In this document: one piece after another, positions 23,697 to 31,933 of the stretch
How positions within the stretch are numbered: position 1 is the first letter of the stretch
Layout of the letters: every line of letters starts with the position of its first letter
NCBI GenBank assembly: GCA_045632605.1
Contig: JAZQXA010000011.1
Span: 1-36,573, forward strand
Length of the DNA: 36,573 bases
Reading direction: 5' to 3'
Origin: Flemingiibacterium sp045632605
Lineage (GTDB): Bacteria; Bacillota; Clostridia; Oscillospirales; CAG-272
Notes under the pieces: generated by a model
The model's input: the letters and a program-made list of their open reading frames with translations, nothing else
Databases searched by the model: none
Told to the model about the DNA's origin: nothing
Position numbers and translations under genes: made by a program

Positions 23697-23948
23697 TCAC
23701 AGACCGAGGTAATTTCTTACCAATGTGTTGAGCAGCTCGTCGCGGTCGATGCGGCGAATAAGACTGCGAGCGTTCTTATAGTTTGTAATATAAGTGGGAT
23801 CCTCCGAAAGAATATAGCCGACAAGCTGATTTATCGGGTTATAGCCTTTTTCACGAAGAGCCTCATATATAGTGATGAGAGTACGTCTTGTTTCGTCCTC
23901 TTTTTCCTCGGGGACGGTAAAAGTTATGGTTTGACTTCTGTCGGGCAT
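23697..23948 (-). CDS. ireB: IreB/ReoM family regulatory phosphoprotein (DUF965)
   Basis: Small regulator phosphorylated by the PASTA-domain Ser/Thr kinase; in Enterococcus (IreB) and Listeria (ReoM) it controls cephalosporin resistance and stability of MurA. The conserved core is YEALREKGYNPINQLVGYI, then DPTYITNYKNARSLIRRIDRDELL. With the ATG at 23948 the protein has 83 residues and the SQTITF threonine is residue 7, equivalent in position to the phosphorylated Thr7 of ReoM. An ATG at 23984 (12 residues longer) with AAAGGA upstream is also possible; the one I chose has AGGGAG at nine bases. It heads an operon with ribF and a D,D-carboxypeptidase-like gene. The usual alaS and ruvX neighbours are absent. 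Confidence 0.92.
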   Translation of the reverse strand: MPDRSQTITFTVPEEKEDETRRTLITIYEALREKGYNPINQLVGYILSEDPTYITNYKNARSLIRRIDRDELLNTLVRNYLGL

Positions 23949-24049
23949 AACCTGAGACTCCCTATCAGCAGTTTGCATCGGCATGGGTATCATTCCTTTC
24001 CTTGGATAAACGGTATTACCGTGTGATGCCAATAAATCATTGTATATAT

Positions 24050-24078
24050 ATGATACACCATTTCAAAAAAATATTCAA
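24050..24078 (-). promoter_or_regulatory. Promoter of the ireB-ribF-carboxypeptidase operon
   Basis: Minus strand TTGAAT (24078-24073), 17 bases, TATCAT (24055-24050). It is divergent from the ygiQ-type gene promoter about 75 bases away. Confidence 0.7.
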
Positions 24079-24151
24079 GAGTTTTTTTACTTTTGTAAGA
24101 TAAATGTAATAATTCTTATTTGCCCTATGCAAAATCTTTTCAAAAACCCAT

Positions 24152-24180
24152 TTGACTAACTTGAAAAAATATGCTATACT
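24152..24180 (+). promoter_or_regulatory. Promoter of the YgiQ-type radical SAM gene
   Basis: TTGACT (24152-24157), a 17-base spacer ending in TGC, and TATACT (24175-24180): extended -10. Transcription would start near 24187, leaving a leader of only about 26 bases. Confidence 0.82.
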
Positions 24181-24212
24181 ATATGTATCAAACATCAAAA
24201 AAGGACACAAAC

Positions 24213-26159
24213 ATGAACTTTTTACCGATAAACCGCGCCGAAATGGATGAATTGGGCTGGGACAGACCCGATTTTGTATATGTAACGGGTGACGCATATG
24301 TTGACCACCCGAGCTTTGGCGTTGCGATAATTTCAAGAGTGCTTGAGGCTGAGGGATTCCGTGTGGCTATTCTTTCACAGCCTGACTATAAATCTTGCGA
24401 TGCTTTTCGTGAGTACGGCCGTCCAAGGCTCGGATTCCTTGTCACAGCCGGAAATATCGACTCTATGGTTGCGCACTATACCGCTTCAAAAAAGCGTCGC
24501 TCATATGACTATTATTCCCCGGGCGGAAAAATGGGACTGCGCCCTGACCGCGCTTGTATAGTGTACTGCAACCGAATCCGCGAGGCTTACGGCGATGTGC
24601 CGATAATCCTCGGCGGACTTGAAGCATCATTGCGTCGGCTTGCCCATTACGACTATTGGGATAACAAGGTTCGTCGCTCGGTGCTTATCGACTCCCGTGC
24701 CGATATACTGACTTACGGTATGGGCGAGAATATTCTCCGCCGCATCGCCGCATTGCTTGATAAAGGTGTCCCGATTAAAAAAATCCGTGATGTCAGAGGA
24801 ACGGTCTATGCCGCCGCCAAAGGCGATACCGTACATTTCGAAATCGCCGACAGCTGGGACTATGACGAAATTAAAACCGATAAACGCCGTTATGCCGAAG
24901 CGTTCGGAGTTCAGTACCGCAATACTGATTCAATAAGCGGCAAAGCGCTCGTTGAATATTACGACAGCAAACAGCTTGTTCAGAATCCTCCTATGCCGCC
25001 GCTTGAACGCGAGGAGCTTGATGCCGTTTATGCCTTGCCATATACAAGACGTTACCACCCGTCATATGAAAGCGTCGGCGGCGTTCCGGCGATAACCGAG
25101 GTCGAAATGTCGATAACCCACAACCGCGGATGCTTTGGCGGCTGTAATTTCTGCGCACTTGCATTCCACCAGGGCAGAACTGTCCGTTCGCGTTCAATTG
25201 AATCTGTGGTCGCGGAAGCGAAGCAGATTACCGAATCGCCCAATTTCAAGGGATATATACACGATGTCGGTGGCCCCACGGCAAATTTCCGTTACAGCGC
25301 CTGCAAAAAACAGCTTAAAAGCGGCGTTTGTACTAACCGGAAATGTCTTGCTCCAAAGCCTTGTCCGAATCTTATCGCTGACCACAGCGAATATATCGAG
25401 CTTCTTCGCCGTGTTGAATCATTGCCAAAGGTTAAAAAAGTGTTTATCCGCTCGGGAATACGCTTCGATTACGTGCTTGCCGATAAAAACGAAGCTTTCT
25501 TTAAAAAGCTCGTCCGTGACCACGTAAGCGGTCAGCTTAAGGTTGCACCGGAGCACTGCTCCGCACACGTCCTCGGCTGTATGGGAAAACCGGCTGTGGA
25601 GGCGTGTGAAGCCTTTAAGGAGCGTTATTTTGAACTCACAAAAAGCTTCGGAAAAGAGCAGTATCTTGTCCCCTATCTCATGTCGAGTCACCCGGGAAGC
25701 CGACTTGAGGATGCCGTTGAGCTTGCACTGTATTTGAAAAAATGGGGTTATGCACCCGAGCAGGTGCAGGATTTCTATCCGACTCCGGGAACGGCATCGA
25801 CGGTTATGTATTACACGGGAATTGACCCTCTGACGATGAAAAATGTCTACTGCGTGCGCGACCATGAGGAAAAACAGATGCAGAGAGCACTTCTGCAGTC
25901 GAGCCGCCCGGAAAATGCGGCGCTTGTCAGACGTGCGCTGAAAAAATGCGGCAGAGAAGACCTTATCGGTTACGGTGAGGGATGTCTTGTAAAGCCGGAG
26001 CGCGGAGGACAGGCGGTTTTTTCGCATACGAAGCATGAGAATCACCGTACCGGAACAAAGAATCGACACGAAAAGGTATCAGGTGGCAGACCGAAATCGG
26101 CATCCAATTCAAAGAAGCCGACTCCACCTGCCAAGCGAATAAAAGGAAAACGTCCATAA
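24213..26159 (+). CDS. YgiQ family radical SAM protein (UPF0313)
   Basis: Radical SAM protein of unknown reaction in the YgiQ family, 648 residues. The N-terminus MNFLPINRAEMDELGWDRPD and DFVYVTGDAYVDHPSFG are family signatures. A cobalamin-binding-like N-terminal region is followed by the radical SAM motif CFGGCNFC within ITHNRGCFGGCNFCALAFHQ, around residue 310. PEHCSAHVLGCMGKP and SSHPGS lie further on, and QVQDFYPTPGT near residue 520. The lysine- and arginine-rich C-terminal tail of about 50 residues is low in complexity and could touch nucleic acid. I start at 24213, where AAAAAGGA precedes the ATG; the longer frame would begin within the promoter. Confidence 0.93.
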   Translation: MNFLPINRAEMDELGWDRPDFVYVTGDAYVDHPSFGVAIISRVLEAEGFRVAILSQPDYKSCDAFREYGRPRLGFLVTAGNIDSMVAHYTASKKRRSYDYYSPGGKMGLRPDRACIVYCNRIREAYGDVPIILGGLEASLRRLAHYDYWDNKVRRSVLIDSRADILTYGMGENILRRIAALLDKGVPIKKIRDVRGTVYAAAKGDTVHFEIADSWDYDEIKTDKRRYAEAFGVQYRNTDSISGKALVEYYDSKQLVQNPPMPPLEREELDAVYALPYTRRYHPSYESVGGVPAITEVEMSITHNRGCFGGCNFCALAFHQGRTVRSRSIESVVAEAKQITESPNFKGYIHDVGGPTANFRYSACKKQLKSGVCTNRKCLAPKPCPNLIADHSEYIELLRRVESLPKVKKVFIRSGIRFDYVLADKNEAFFKKLVRDHVSGQLKVAPEHCSAHVLGCMGKPAVEACEAFKERYFELTKSFGKEQYLVPYLMSSHPGSRLEDAVELALYLKKWGYAPEQVQDFYPTPGTASTVMYYTGIDPLTMKNVYCVRDHEEKQMQRALLQSSRPENAALVRRALKKCGREDLIGYGEGCLVKPERGGQAVFSHTKHENHRTGTKNRHEKVSGGRPKSASNSKKPTPPAKRIKGKRP

Positions 26160-26168
26160 TAAAAAACA

Positions 26169-26215
26169 GGGCTGCTGCAAATACAAAAAGCATTTGCGGC
26201 AGCTCTTTATTTTTT
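26169..26215. terminator. Bidirectional terminator between ygiQ-type gene and the DUF4340 gene
   Basis: Fourteen-base stem GGGCTGCTGCAAAT / ATTTGCGGCAGCTC with two G-U pairs, followed by a T-rich run; on the other strand a GTTTTTT follows. It lies between converging genes. Confidence 0.85.
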
Positions 26216-26218
26216 TAT

Positions 26219-27799
26219 TTAATTTGGGGCATCGGGGTCAACCGCTTCACCGGACATAACCTTTTTCGCATCGCTTACAAGCTTGCTTACCTGGTCACGC
26301 AGGACGTAAAATTCTCCCTCACCGTTTACAGTGTAGAAAACTCTGCGTGAATTGTACGGATAGAATTTGAATTCCGTTATCTGGCCGGCACGGGTTTCGA
26401 CTGTGAGCGTAAGATACGGCTCATTTTCTGCAACAAGTGCGTCAAGTGCCGCTTGGTCGAGGTCCTCTGACACATAATTCTGCAGATGTATCATGAGAAG
26501 CACCCGGTAAAGCTTTCGGAAGCTTGAAACATCCGGCTTGAAGCCGCTGTTTCTCTCAACAACGGTAAGCTCTGTATCAACTCCGTCAACGTCGAATGTA
26601 TATGTGTCCTCGCCCATTTCAAAGCCGAACGTCTTTATATCGTTAATGTTCATCATGAATATCGGATAGTCAACCCATTTGAGGTTGTCCCATTCGAGCC
26701 ACGCGAACTTTTTGCCGTCAACCTCCGCGATGAGGTCAAAAAGGAGAGAATAGGCATAGTAATTGCCGTTTTCGTTCTTCTTGCTGAATACAACAGAATG
26801 GTCGATTCCCTGATAGGTGTAATGAATACTGAACGCCATTTCGGTGATTCCGTATGTTTCGAGCTCTTCATCCGTCGGCGCATATACAAGCGTTGACAAT
26901 CCGGTGGAGTCCATTAACGCTTCAAGCGCAGTCAGATAATTTGTGCTGTTGACCGCATAATTTCCCGGGGCGAGCATCTTATATGCCGTGGTTGCCGCCT
27001 CAGCCTTTTGCTCGGCTTCATCGAGATATCTCACCTGGAGCGCGATGTCAGAGCCTCGCATCAGGGTGAACTTCTTTATCATAAAATAGTCGTTCTGCTG
27101 CATCGGAAGCGTGAGTATCGGGGTTATCATTTCCTCAAGCGAGCAGAATACTGTCTTTCCGATATTACTGCTAAGGATGTAAACCGCATCTCTATCGGCG
27201 TGGCGCGCATAATATCCGCCGCCGGTGGAGGTCATGTTTCCGATATAGACGGTGTGAACCTCACCTTTTTTCGTCGTCAGCGTGTAGCTTGCCGGATTCT
27301 GGCTTTCGTCAAGTCCGTATTCGCTCATGTCGTCACATTCATCGAGTAATCTCTCGCTTACATACGGCTGGCCGACAGCGGCTGTAAGATATGCAAACTG
27401 TGTTGAATCATAGGGAGCTGACGGGTTGTCCACTACGTAAAAATCTTTATAGATTCCGTTATAATAGAAGCCGTAACCGCCTTTTTCGTTGCTTACTTCA
27501 ATTCTGGATATGCCCTCTTTTTCAAGGGGGGAGTAGAGAACAATGGAATTGTTCGTTCCGAGAGCCTCGCCGGGAAGAAGTGTGGGCGGCTCGTCGGTTT
27601 TTTCATTTGCACGCTTTATGCTCGGTGAAACCACCAGAAGATAGAGTGCGATTGCTATGACGGCAATAACGCCCGAAACGATTATCGCAAGCTGCTGGCT
27701 TTTTATTGCCGAACGCTTTTTACGCTTTTTTGACGTTTCTTCTGTGGGGGCACTGAACAGCGTTGAATCCTTTTCGTTAAAATCGTTACCTTGCATCAT
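26219..27799 (-). CDS. DUF4340 domain protein of the Gld-like ABC cluster
   Basis: Membrane-anchored protein of 526 residues. A basic stretch (KKRKKRSAIK) precedes a single transmembrane helix at about residues 38-60. The extracytoplasmic part has repeated DUF4340-like units, recognisable by ISRIEVSNEKGGYGFYYNG and later SYTLTTKKGEVHTVYIGN. It is the last gene of the ABC-permease-GldG-DUF4340 operon, and its ATG overlaps the GldG-like stop (ATGA). DUF4340 proteins accompany these transporters in many Firmicutes, spirochaetes and Bacteroidetes; their role is not known to me. It ends just before a terminator. Confidence 0.85.
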   Translation of the reverse strand: MMQGNDFNEKDSTLFSAPTEETSKKRKKRSAIKSQQLAIIVSGVIAVIAIALYLLVVSPSIKRANEKTDEPPTLLPGEALGTNNSIVLYSPLEKEGISRIEVSNEKGGYGFYYNGIYKDFYVVDNPSAPYDSTQFAYLTAAVGQPYVSERLLDECDDMSEYGLDESQNPASYTLTTKKGEVHTVYIGNMTSTGGGYYARHADRDAVYILSSNIGKTVFCSLEEMITPILTLPMQQNDYFMIKKFTLMRGSDIALQVRYLDEAEQKAEAATTAYKMLAPGNYAVNSTNYLTALEALMDSTGLSTLVYAPTDEELETYGITEMAFSIHYTYQGIDHSVVFSKKNENGNYYAYSLLFDLIAEVDGKKFAWLEWDNLKWVDYPIFMMNINDIKTFGFEMGEDTYTFDVDGVDTELTVVERNSGFKPDVSSFRKLYRVLLMIHLQNYVSEDLDQAALDALVAENEPYLTLTVETRAGQITEFKFYPYNSRRVFYTVNGEGEFYVLRDQVSKLVSDAKKVMSGEAVDPDAPN

Positions 27800-29265
27800 G
27801 CGTGTTTTCTCCTAACATAAACGACAGCACCCACAGCGGCGATGCAGACGGGGATTATTGCAACGGTAACCCATGTCCATGCGCGTGCCTCGCCGGTCGT
27901 GATGCTGACCGCACTTGTTTCGAACATTTTGAGCTTAAGCTCAAGCGGCACTGCACTCTTGCCCATTTCACGAATCATCGTGTAAAGGATATAGCTGTTA
28001 GCGTAAGACGGCTTCAGCGCCTGGTCTGAAGCAAACTGTCCCGAACCGACAGCGAAAACGTACGACGTGTGGGGAGTATTATCGATGTAGCGAACCTCCT
28101 GGCTGACTGTTGCAAGCGAATACATACCCGTTTCGACTGTGCCGTCATCAGCATGACGTTCTGCTGTGCTTGATGAATAAATGGCAGTGGAAGCGGTACG
28201 TCCTCGGCTGCTTGTTTCCCAGAGGATACTTATCGGACGTGCATCCTTGACTATCGTTTTCGGGGGAGTTCCGCCGGAAATAAGCTCACCCACGAGCTGA
28301 CCGCCGACTGTTTCTTCAAACGAATAGTTACCGACGAGCGTGTATGTATCACCGCCCTCGGAATTGGAAGTATCCTTGAGCTTGGAGTCATCAAATTCGA
28401 TTCCCCATTCTGCGAGGAAGGTTTCAAGCTCGGGAAGCTCCTGCGTACCCGGGTCCATAAATACCATTACGCTTCCGAAATTATCGAGGAAGCTGTCGAT
28501 TTTTTCAATTTCGGACATTCTTCCCTCGGTGTATTCGGAAATACCCTCGAAATCGTATTTGGGACTTGAAATTACAAGAACCTTTGCATCCTTGTCAAGC
28601 TCCTCCTTTGAAAGGTCAATCGGAACGAGCTTGAAGCCGCAGTCGAGGAAAACCTGTGCGAGACATGTCGAAATCTTTTCGCCGTGAGTGTTGGTGAAAT
28701 AAGCTATCGGCTGCTCTATCTGAACACACTGGAGCATAGCGGTGATGAGCTTCAGCTCACCGTTGAATGCCCACGGAGTTGAATAGGTTTCGTCTTCATA
28801 CATGAACATATTTGCAAGGTTAAGTGTACGGAATGCGCCGTTTTCACACTCAACGATAACGCTCGATGCGGTAATTGAAGTGTTTTCGGTTGTCATATAC
28901 TTGTCGAGCTTTGAGGGGTTCTTTTTGATGTCGATATGGTCATATGAGATGTTGTCATATTCGGCAGACATCTCTTTTACAAGATTGAAGACCATATTTG
29001 TAAGCTCATTCGATTCGAGATTGTCGAACGGAGTGCAAAAATGTACGGTTATATCCGAGTCAAGTGTGTCGAGCATCTCACGTCCGCCGTCTGAAAGCTC
29101 ATAGAGCTTTTCCGCGGTGAGGTCAACATACCAGTTGTTGTGATAGGCGAGTGCAGAGAAAATCACGTTAACGGCGACTATTGCGGCAATAACGACCACC
29201 GAAAGAGTGACCGAAATCGCTCCGAACTTGAATTTTCGCTTATTGGCGAGTTTATTCTGATTCAC
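27796..29265 (-). CDS. GldG-like protein (ABC-type uncharacterised transport system, extracytoplasmic component)
   Basis: 489 residues with an N-terminal transmembrane helix (about 17-40), a large extracytoplasmic GldG/IFT-like domain and a C-terminal helix (about 461-482) with an RRKHA tail. The sequence LTAEKLYELSDGGREML after the first helix is the family hallmark, followed by IAYFTNTHGEK and VMVFMDPG. The start is GTG (29265) with a very strong GGAGGTGAT ribosome site and no better ATG. It lies 15 bases after the permease. In Flavobacterium, GldG works with GldF and GldA in gliding motility; here it is more likely part of an envelope transporter of unknown substrate. Confidence 0.88.
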   Translation of the reverse strand: MNQNKLANKRKFKFGAISVTLSVVVIAAIVAVNVIFSALAYHNNWYVDLTAEKLYELSDGGREMLDTLDSDITVHFCTPFDNLESNELTNMVFNLVKEMSAEYDNISYDHIDIKKNPSKLDKYMTTENTSITASSVIVECENGAFRTLNLANMFMYEDETYSTPWAFNGELKLITAMLQCVQIEQPIAYFTNTHGEKISTCLAQVFLDCGFKLVPIDLSKEELDKDAKVLVISSPKYDFEGISEYTEGRMSEIEKIDSFLDNFGSVMVFMDPGTQELPELETFLAEWGIEFDDSKLKDTSNSEGGDTYTLVGNYSFEETVGGQLVGELISGGTPPKTIVKDARPISILWETSSRGRTASTAIYSSSTAERHADDGTVETGMYSLATVSQEVRYIDNTPHTSYVFAVGSGQFASDQALKPSYANSYILYTMIREMGKSAVPLELKLKMFETSAVSITTGEARAWTWVTVAIIPVCIAAVGAVVYVRRKHA

Positions 29266-29280
29266 GGTATCACCTCCGGA

Positions 29281-29991
29281 TTAAGCCCAACGGCGCTTTT
29301 CATAGATGCGCACCGTGAGGAAAATGAAAATAAAGCAGATTGAGAAATAATAGAGCAGAGCACCGAGGTCAACAACGCCGTAGCCGAAGTTTGAGAACCG
29401 GCTGAAGACGGAAATCCAGCTCAAAACAACACGCACTGCATATGAGTCGATAAAGCTGTTGAGAAAATGCACCATAAGCATAAAGAGCAAAATTCCCATT
29501 GTTCCGATAGCGGCGACCATCTGATTTTCGGTAAGTGCCGAAACGAAAAGTCCTATAGCGATAAATGCCGCACCGATGAGAAGTATACCGAGCGAATTTG
29601 ATAAGAGCACCGCCGTATTCGGAACGCTGTATTTATAAAGCAGGGCGAAATTTATGAGGTTGCCCGCAATGAATGTTCCGGCAAAAACGGTGAACGCGGC
29701 AAGAAACTTTCCGAAAACCATTCCGAAAAGGCTGACGGGTGAAGTTAAAAGAAGCTGTTCGGTTCTGGTTTTTCGCTCCTCGCTGAATAATTTCATTGTT
29801 AACATCGGAATGACAACGATGAAAATAAACATGATAAAGGTGAAATAGTTGCTCACACTCGCACTCTGTCCTGAAAGGAGCGTCATGAAGGAGAAGAGAA
29901 ATGCGTTTGCCGCGAGGAAGACTGCGACGAATGCATAGCCGATTGGCGTTGAGAAATAAGAGCGCATTTCGCGTTTGAATATAGCAAGCAT
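29281..29991 (-). CDS. ABC-2 type permease, GldF-like
   Basis: Membrane subunit of 236 residues with six hydrophobic segments. The family pattern is clear: FKREMRSYFSTPIGYAF at the N-terminus and LTMKLFSEERKTRTEQLLLTSPVSL after the second helix, which is the coupling region for the ATPase. It overlaps the ATPase gene by one base and precedes the GldG-like gene. Substrate unknown. Confidence 0.9.
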   Translation of the reverse strand: MLAIFKREMRSYFSTPIGYAFVAVFLAANAFLFSFMTLLSGQSASVSNYFTFIMFIFIVVIPMLTMKLFSEERKTRTEQLLLTSPVSLFGMVFGKFLAAFTVFAGTFIAGNLINFALLYKYSVPNTAVLLSNSLGILLIGAAFIAIGLFVSALTENQMVAAIGTMGILLFMLMVHFLNSFIDSYAVRVVLSWISVFSRFSNFGYGVVDLGALLYYFSICFIFIFLTVRIYEKRRWA

Positions 29992-30998
29992 CAGTTTTCA
30001 TCCTCCTTTTTGGGCTTTATATCGAAGGCAGGTTTGTCTTCGGATTTCACGGGGGCGTAATATTTTTTGTCAACAAGTGAGATGAAAATATCCTCAAGGT
30101 TTGTGTTCTGCTCGGTAAGACCGATAAGCGGCATATTGTTCGCCGCCAGAGCGTTAAAGAGCGGCTTTCTTATATCAACACCTGCGCTTGATTCAATCGA
30201 ATAAGCAAAGCTGTCGCCCTCACGTTCGCCGATAACATCTGCATGAGTTATATCGGGAATGGCTCTGATAACGTGCAGAACATCTCTCTGTGTGCCGCAG
30301 ATTCGCGCTTCGAGGCGGCGGTTTGTGCCAAGAAGCTTTGCGGTGTTCTCAATCTTTTCGTCAGCGATAAGCTTTCCGCCCTTGATGATAAGTATACGGC
30401 TGCAGACCGCCTGAACCTCGGTCAGGATATGTGTTGAGAGAATAACCGTATGATTCTCACCGAGGGCACGGATGAGCGAACGGATTTCGATAATTTCTTT
30501 CGGGTCGAGACCGATAGTCGGCTCATCGAGGATGATTATTTTCGGGTTTCCGATAAGCGCCTGCGCAATGCCGATACGCTGTTTATATCCCTTTGAAAGA
30601 TTCTTGATGAGGCGGTTCCGCTTGTAATCATCAAGAATTTTTACGACCTTGCAGACCTCCTCAATGTGCTTCTTGCGGTTGAGTGTACAGCCCTTTAAGT
30701 CGTAAACGAAATTAAGATATTCACGAACGGTCATGTCAAGATAAAGCGGCGGCTGTTCAGGCAGATAGCCGATTAACCTCTTTGCGCCCATAGGGTTGTC
30801 GAGAATATCCTCGCCGGCGATTTTAACGCTTCCTGAGGTGGACGACAGATAGCCCGTTATGATATTCATGGTTGTTGATTTTCCCGCACCGTTCGGACCG
30901 AGGAAGCCGATAATTTCGCCCTCTCCGACAGAGAATGACAGGTCATCGACCGCATATTTCGCGCCGAAACGCTTTACGAGGTTTTTTACTTCAATCAT
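29991..30998 (-). CDS. ABC transporter ATP-binding protein, GldA-like
   Basis: ATPase subunit of 335 residues. Walker A GPNGAGKST (Lys40), Q-loop GYLPEQPPLYLDMTV, signature LSKGYKQR, Walker B IIILDEPTIGLDP and switch STHIL are all intact. The C-terminal 110 residues form the extra domain seen in DUF4162-type ABC-2 exporters, ending in a charged tail. GGAGG lies upstream of the ATG. It is the first gene of the four-gene operon running to 26219 and has an extended -10 promoter with tandem direct repeats upstream of it. Confidence 0.93.
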   Translation of the reverse strand: MIEVKNLVKRFGAKYAVDDLSFSVGEGEIIGFLGPNGAGKSTTMNIITGYLSSTSGSVKIAGEDILDNPMGAKRLIGYLPEQPPLYLDMTVREYLNFVYDLKGCTLNRKKHIEEVCKVVKILDDYKRNRLIKNLSKGYKQRIGIAQALIGNPKIIILDEPTIGLDPKEIIEIRSLIRALGENHTVILSTHILTEVQAVCSRILIIKGGKLIADEKIENTAKLLGTNRRLEARICGTQRDVLHVIRAIPDITHADVIGEREGDSFAYSIESSAGVDIRKPLFNALAANNMPLIGLTEQNTNLEDIFISLVDKKYYAPVKSEDKPAFDIKPKKEDEN

Positions 30999-31038
30999 TT
31001 ATTTTCCTCCAAAAATATTTGGTGTTTTTATCCTAAAA

Positions 31039-31047
31039 AGTATAGCA
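31039..31047 (-). promoter_or_regulatory. Extended -10 promoter element of the Gld-like ABC operon
   Basis: Minus strand TGCTATACT (complement of 31039-31047). There is no good -35 at 16-18 bases, so it may need an activator; two direct repeats lie further upstream (31091-31110). Confidence 0.5.
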
Positions 31048-31090
31048 TATTATTTTGAATAAATCTTGAACATCCGCAAATATTCCGCCA

Positions 31091-31110
31091 AACGTCACAC
31101 TAACGTCACA
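31091..31110. promoter_or_regulatory. Two direct repeats with 11-base spacing upstream of the Gld-like ABC promoter
   Basis: AACGTCACA occurs at 31091-31099 and 31102-31110, one helical turn apart. That geometry is typical of binding sites for OmpR/PhoB-type response regulators. The site lies about 60-80 bases upstream of the expected transcription start of the ABC operon and directly after the pgeF stop codon. Confidence 0.45.
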
Positions 31111-31911
31111 TTAAAGGGAAATTACCGACAGCATCGTGCCTCGTATCCCGTGCGAATAACGGTGGGAATAAAATTTCTCCGGCTTACAGCACGTGCATTC
31201 TTCGCATATGTCAATGTTTTTATCATAAAGCCCCGATTCAAGCAGTATACTCCGGTTCATCCCGACGATGTCGGCGTGGAGCTTGCCGTTGACGGGACGA
31301 ATAAACTCCCTTGCCATCTTCTCTCCGGCAAGTGAAATCACCGATTCGCTAAAATCCTCGCCGACCTCATAACAGCAAAAATGTATTGCCGCACCAACGG
31401 CCGCACGTATTTTTTGCCGCTCTGCGCCAAGCTTTTCCATTTCCCTTACGCATTCCGCAGCAATGCTCGAAGCAGTCCCTCTCCATCCGGCATGAACCGC
31501 ACCGATAACTCTTGCATCCGGTTCACAAAACAAAATCGGTACGCAGTCCGCAGTCTTCACTCCAAGAGTGACTCCCTCTCGGTCTGTAACATATCCGTCA
31601 CATCCCTCTCCGCTTTCACGAAAATACCCCTCGCCGCACATCGTTTCATCGGCATAAACAACTTTTGACGAATGTATCTGCTTTCGGCTGACAACACTTT
31701 TTGCATCAACTCCAACTGCCTCTGCGAAAAGCTTTAAATTTCGCATAACTGTCTCATCATCATCCCCTCTTCCGAAAGAAAGGTTCAGCGATTCGGTATG
31801 CTTCTCCGTACTCACCCCTCCCACACGTGTCGAAAATCCGTGCCTTGTCGGGATGATATCCGAATGCATATATTCAACGCCGTTCACGGCGTGTACAAGT
31901 GTAATTGGCAT
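31111..31911 (-). CDS. pgeF: Peptidoglycan editing factor PgeF (YfiH/YlmD, laccase domain)
   Basis: Cytoplasmic metal-dependent enzyme of the multicopper-oxidase-like YfiH fold; in E. coli it removes misincorporated residues from peptidoglycan precursors, and related proteins act on purine nucleosides. 266 residues. Conserved metal and active-site elements: STRVGGVS, RKQIHSS, KTADCVPIL, GAVHAGWRGT, and the C-terminal CTCCKPEKFYSHR with RGTMLSVI. GGAAAGGAA precedes the ATG. It is the last gene of the rbfA-nrnA-truB-pgeF set, 22 bases after truB. No terminator follows, so read-through into the ABC operon is possible. Confidence 0.93.
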   Translation of the reverse strand: MPITLVHAVNGVEYMHSDIIPTRHGFSTRVGGVSTEKHTESLNLSFGRGDDDETVMRNLKLFAEAVGVDAKSVVSRKQIHSSKVVYADETMCGEGYFRESGEGCDGYVTDREGVTLGVKTADCVPILFCEPDARVIGAVHAGWRGTASSIAAECVREMEKLGAERQKIRAAVGAAIHFCCYEVGEDFSESVISLAGEKMAREFIRPVNGKLHADIVGMNRSILLESGLYDKNIDICEECTCCKPEKFYSHRYSHGIRGTMLSVISL

Positions 31912-31933
31912 TGTGTGTTCCTTTCCATGCCTG

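Noticed and set aside
25419..26069. Open frame of 216 codons on the minus strand inside the YgiQ-type gene
   Set aside because: Antisense shadow with no start signal or domain pattern.
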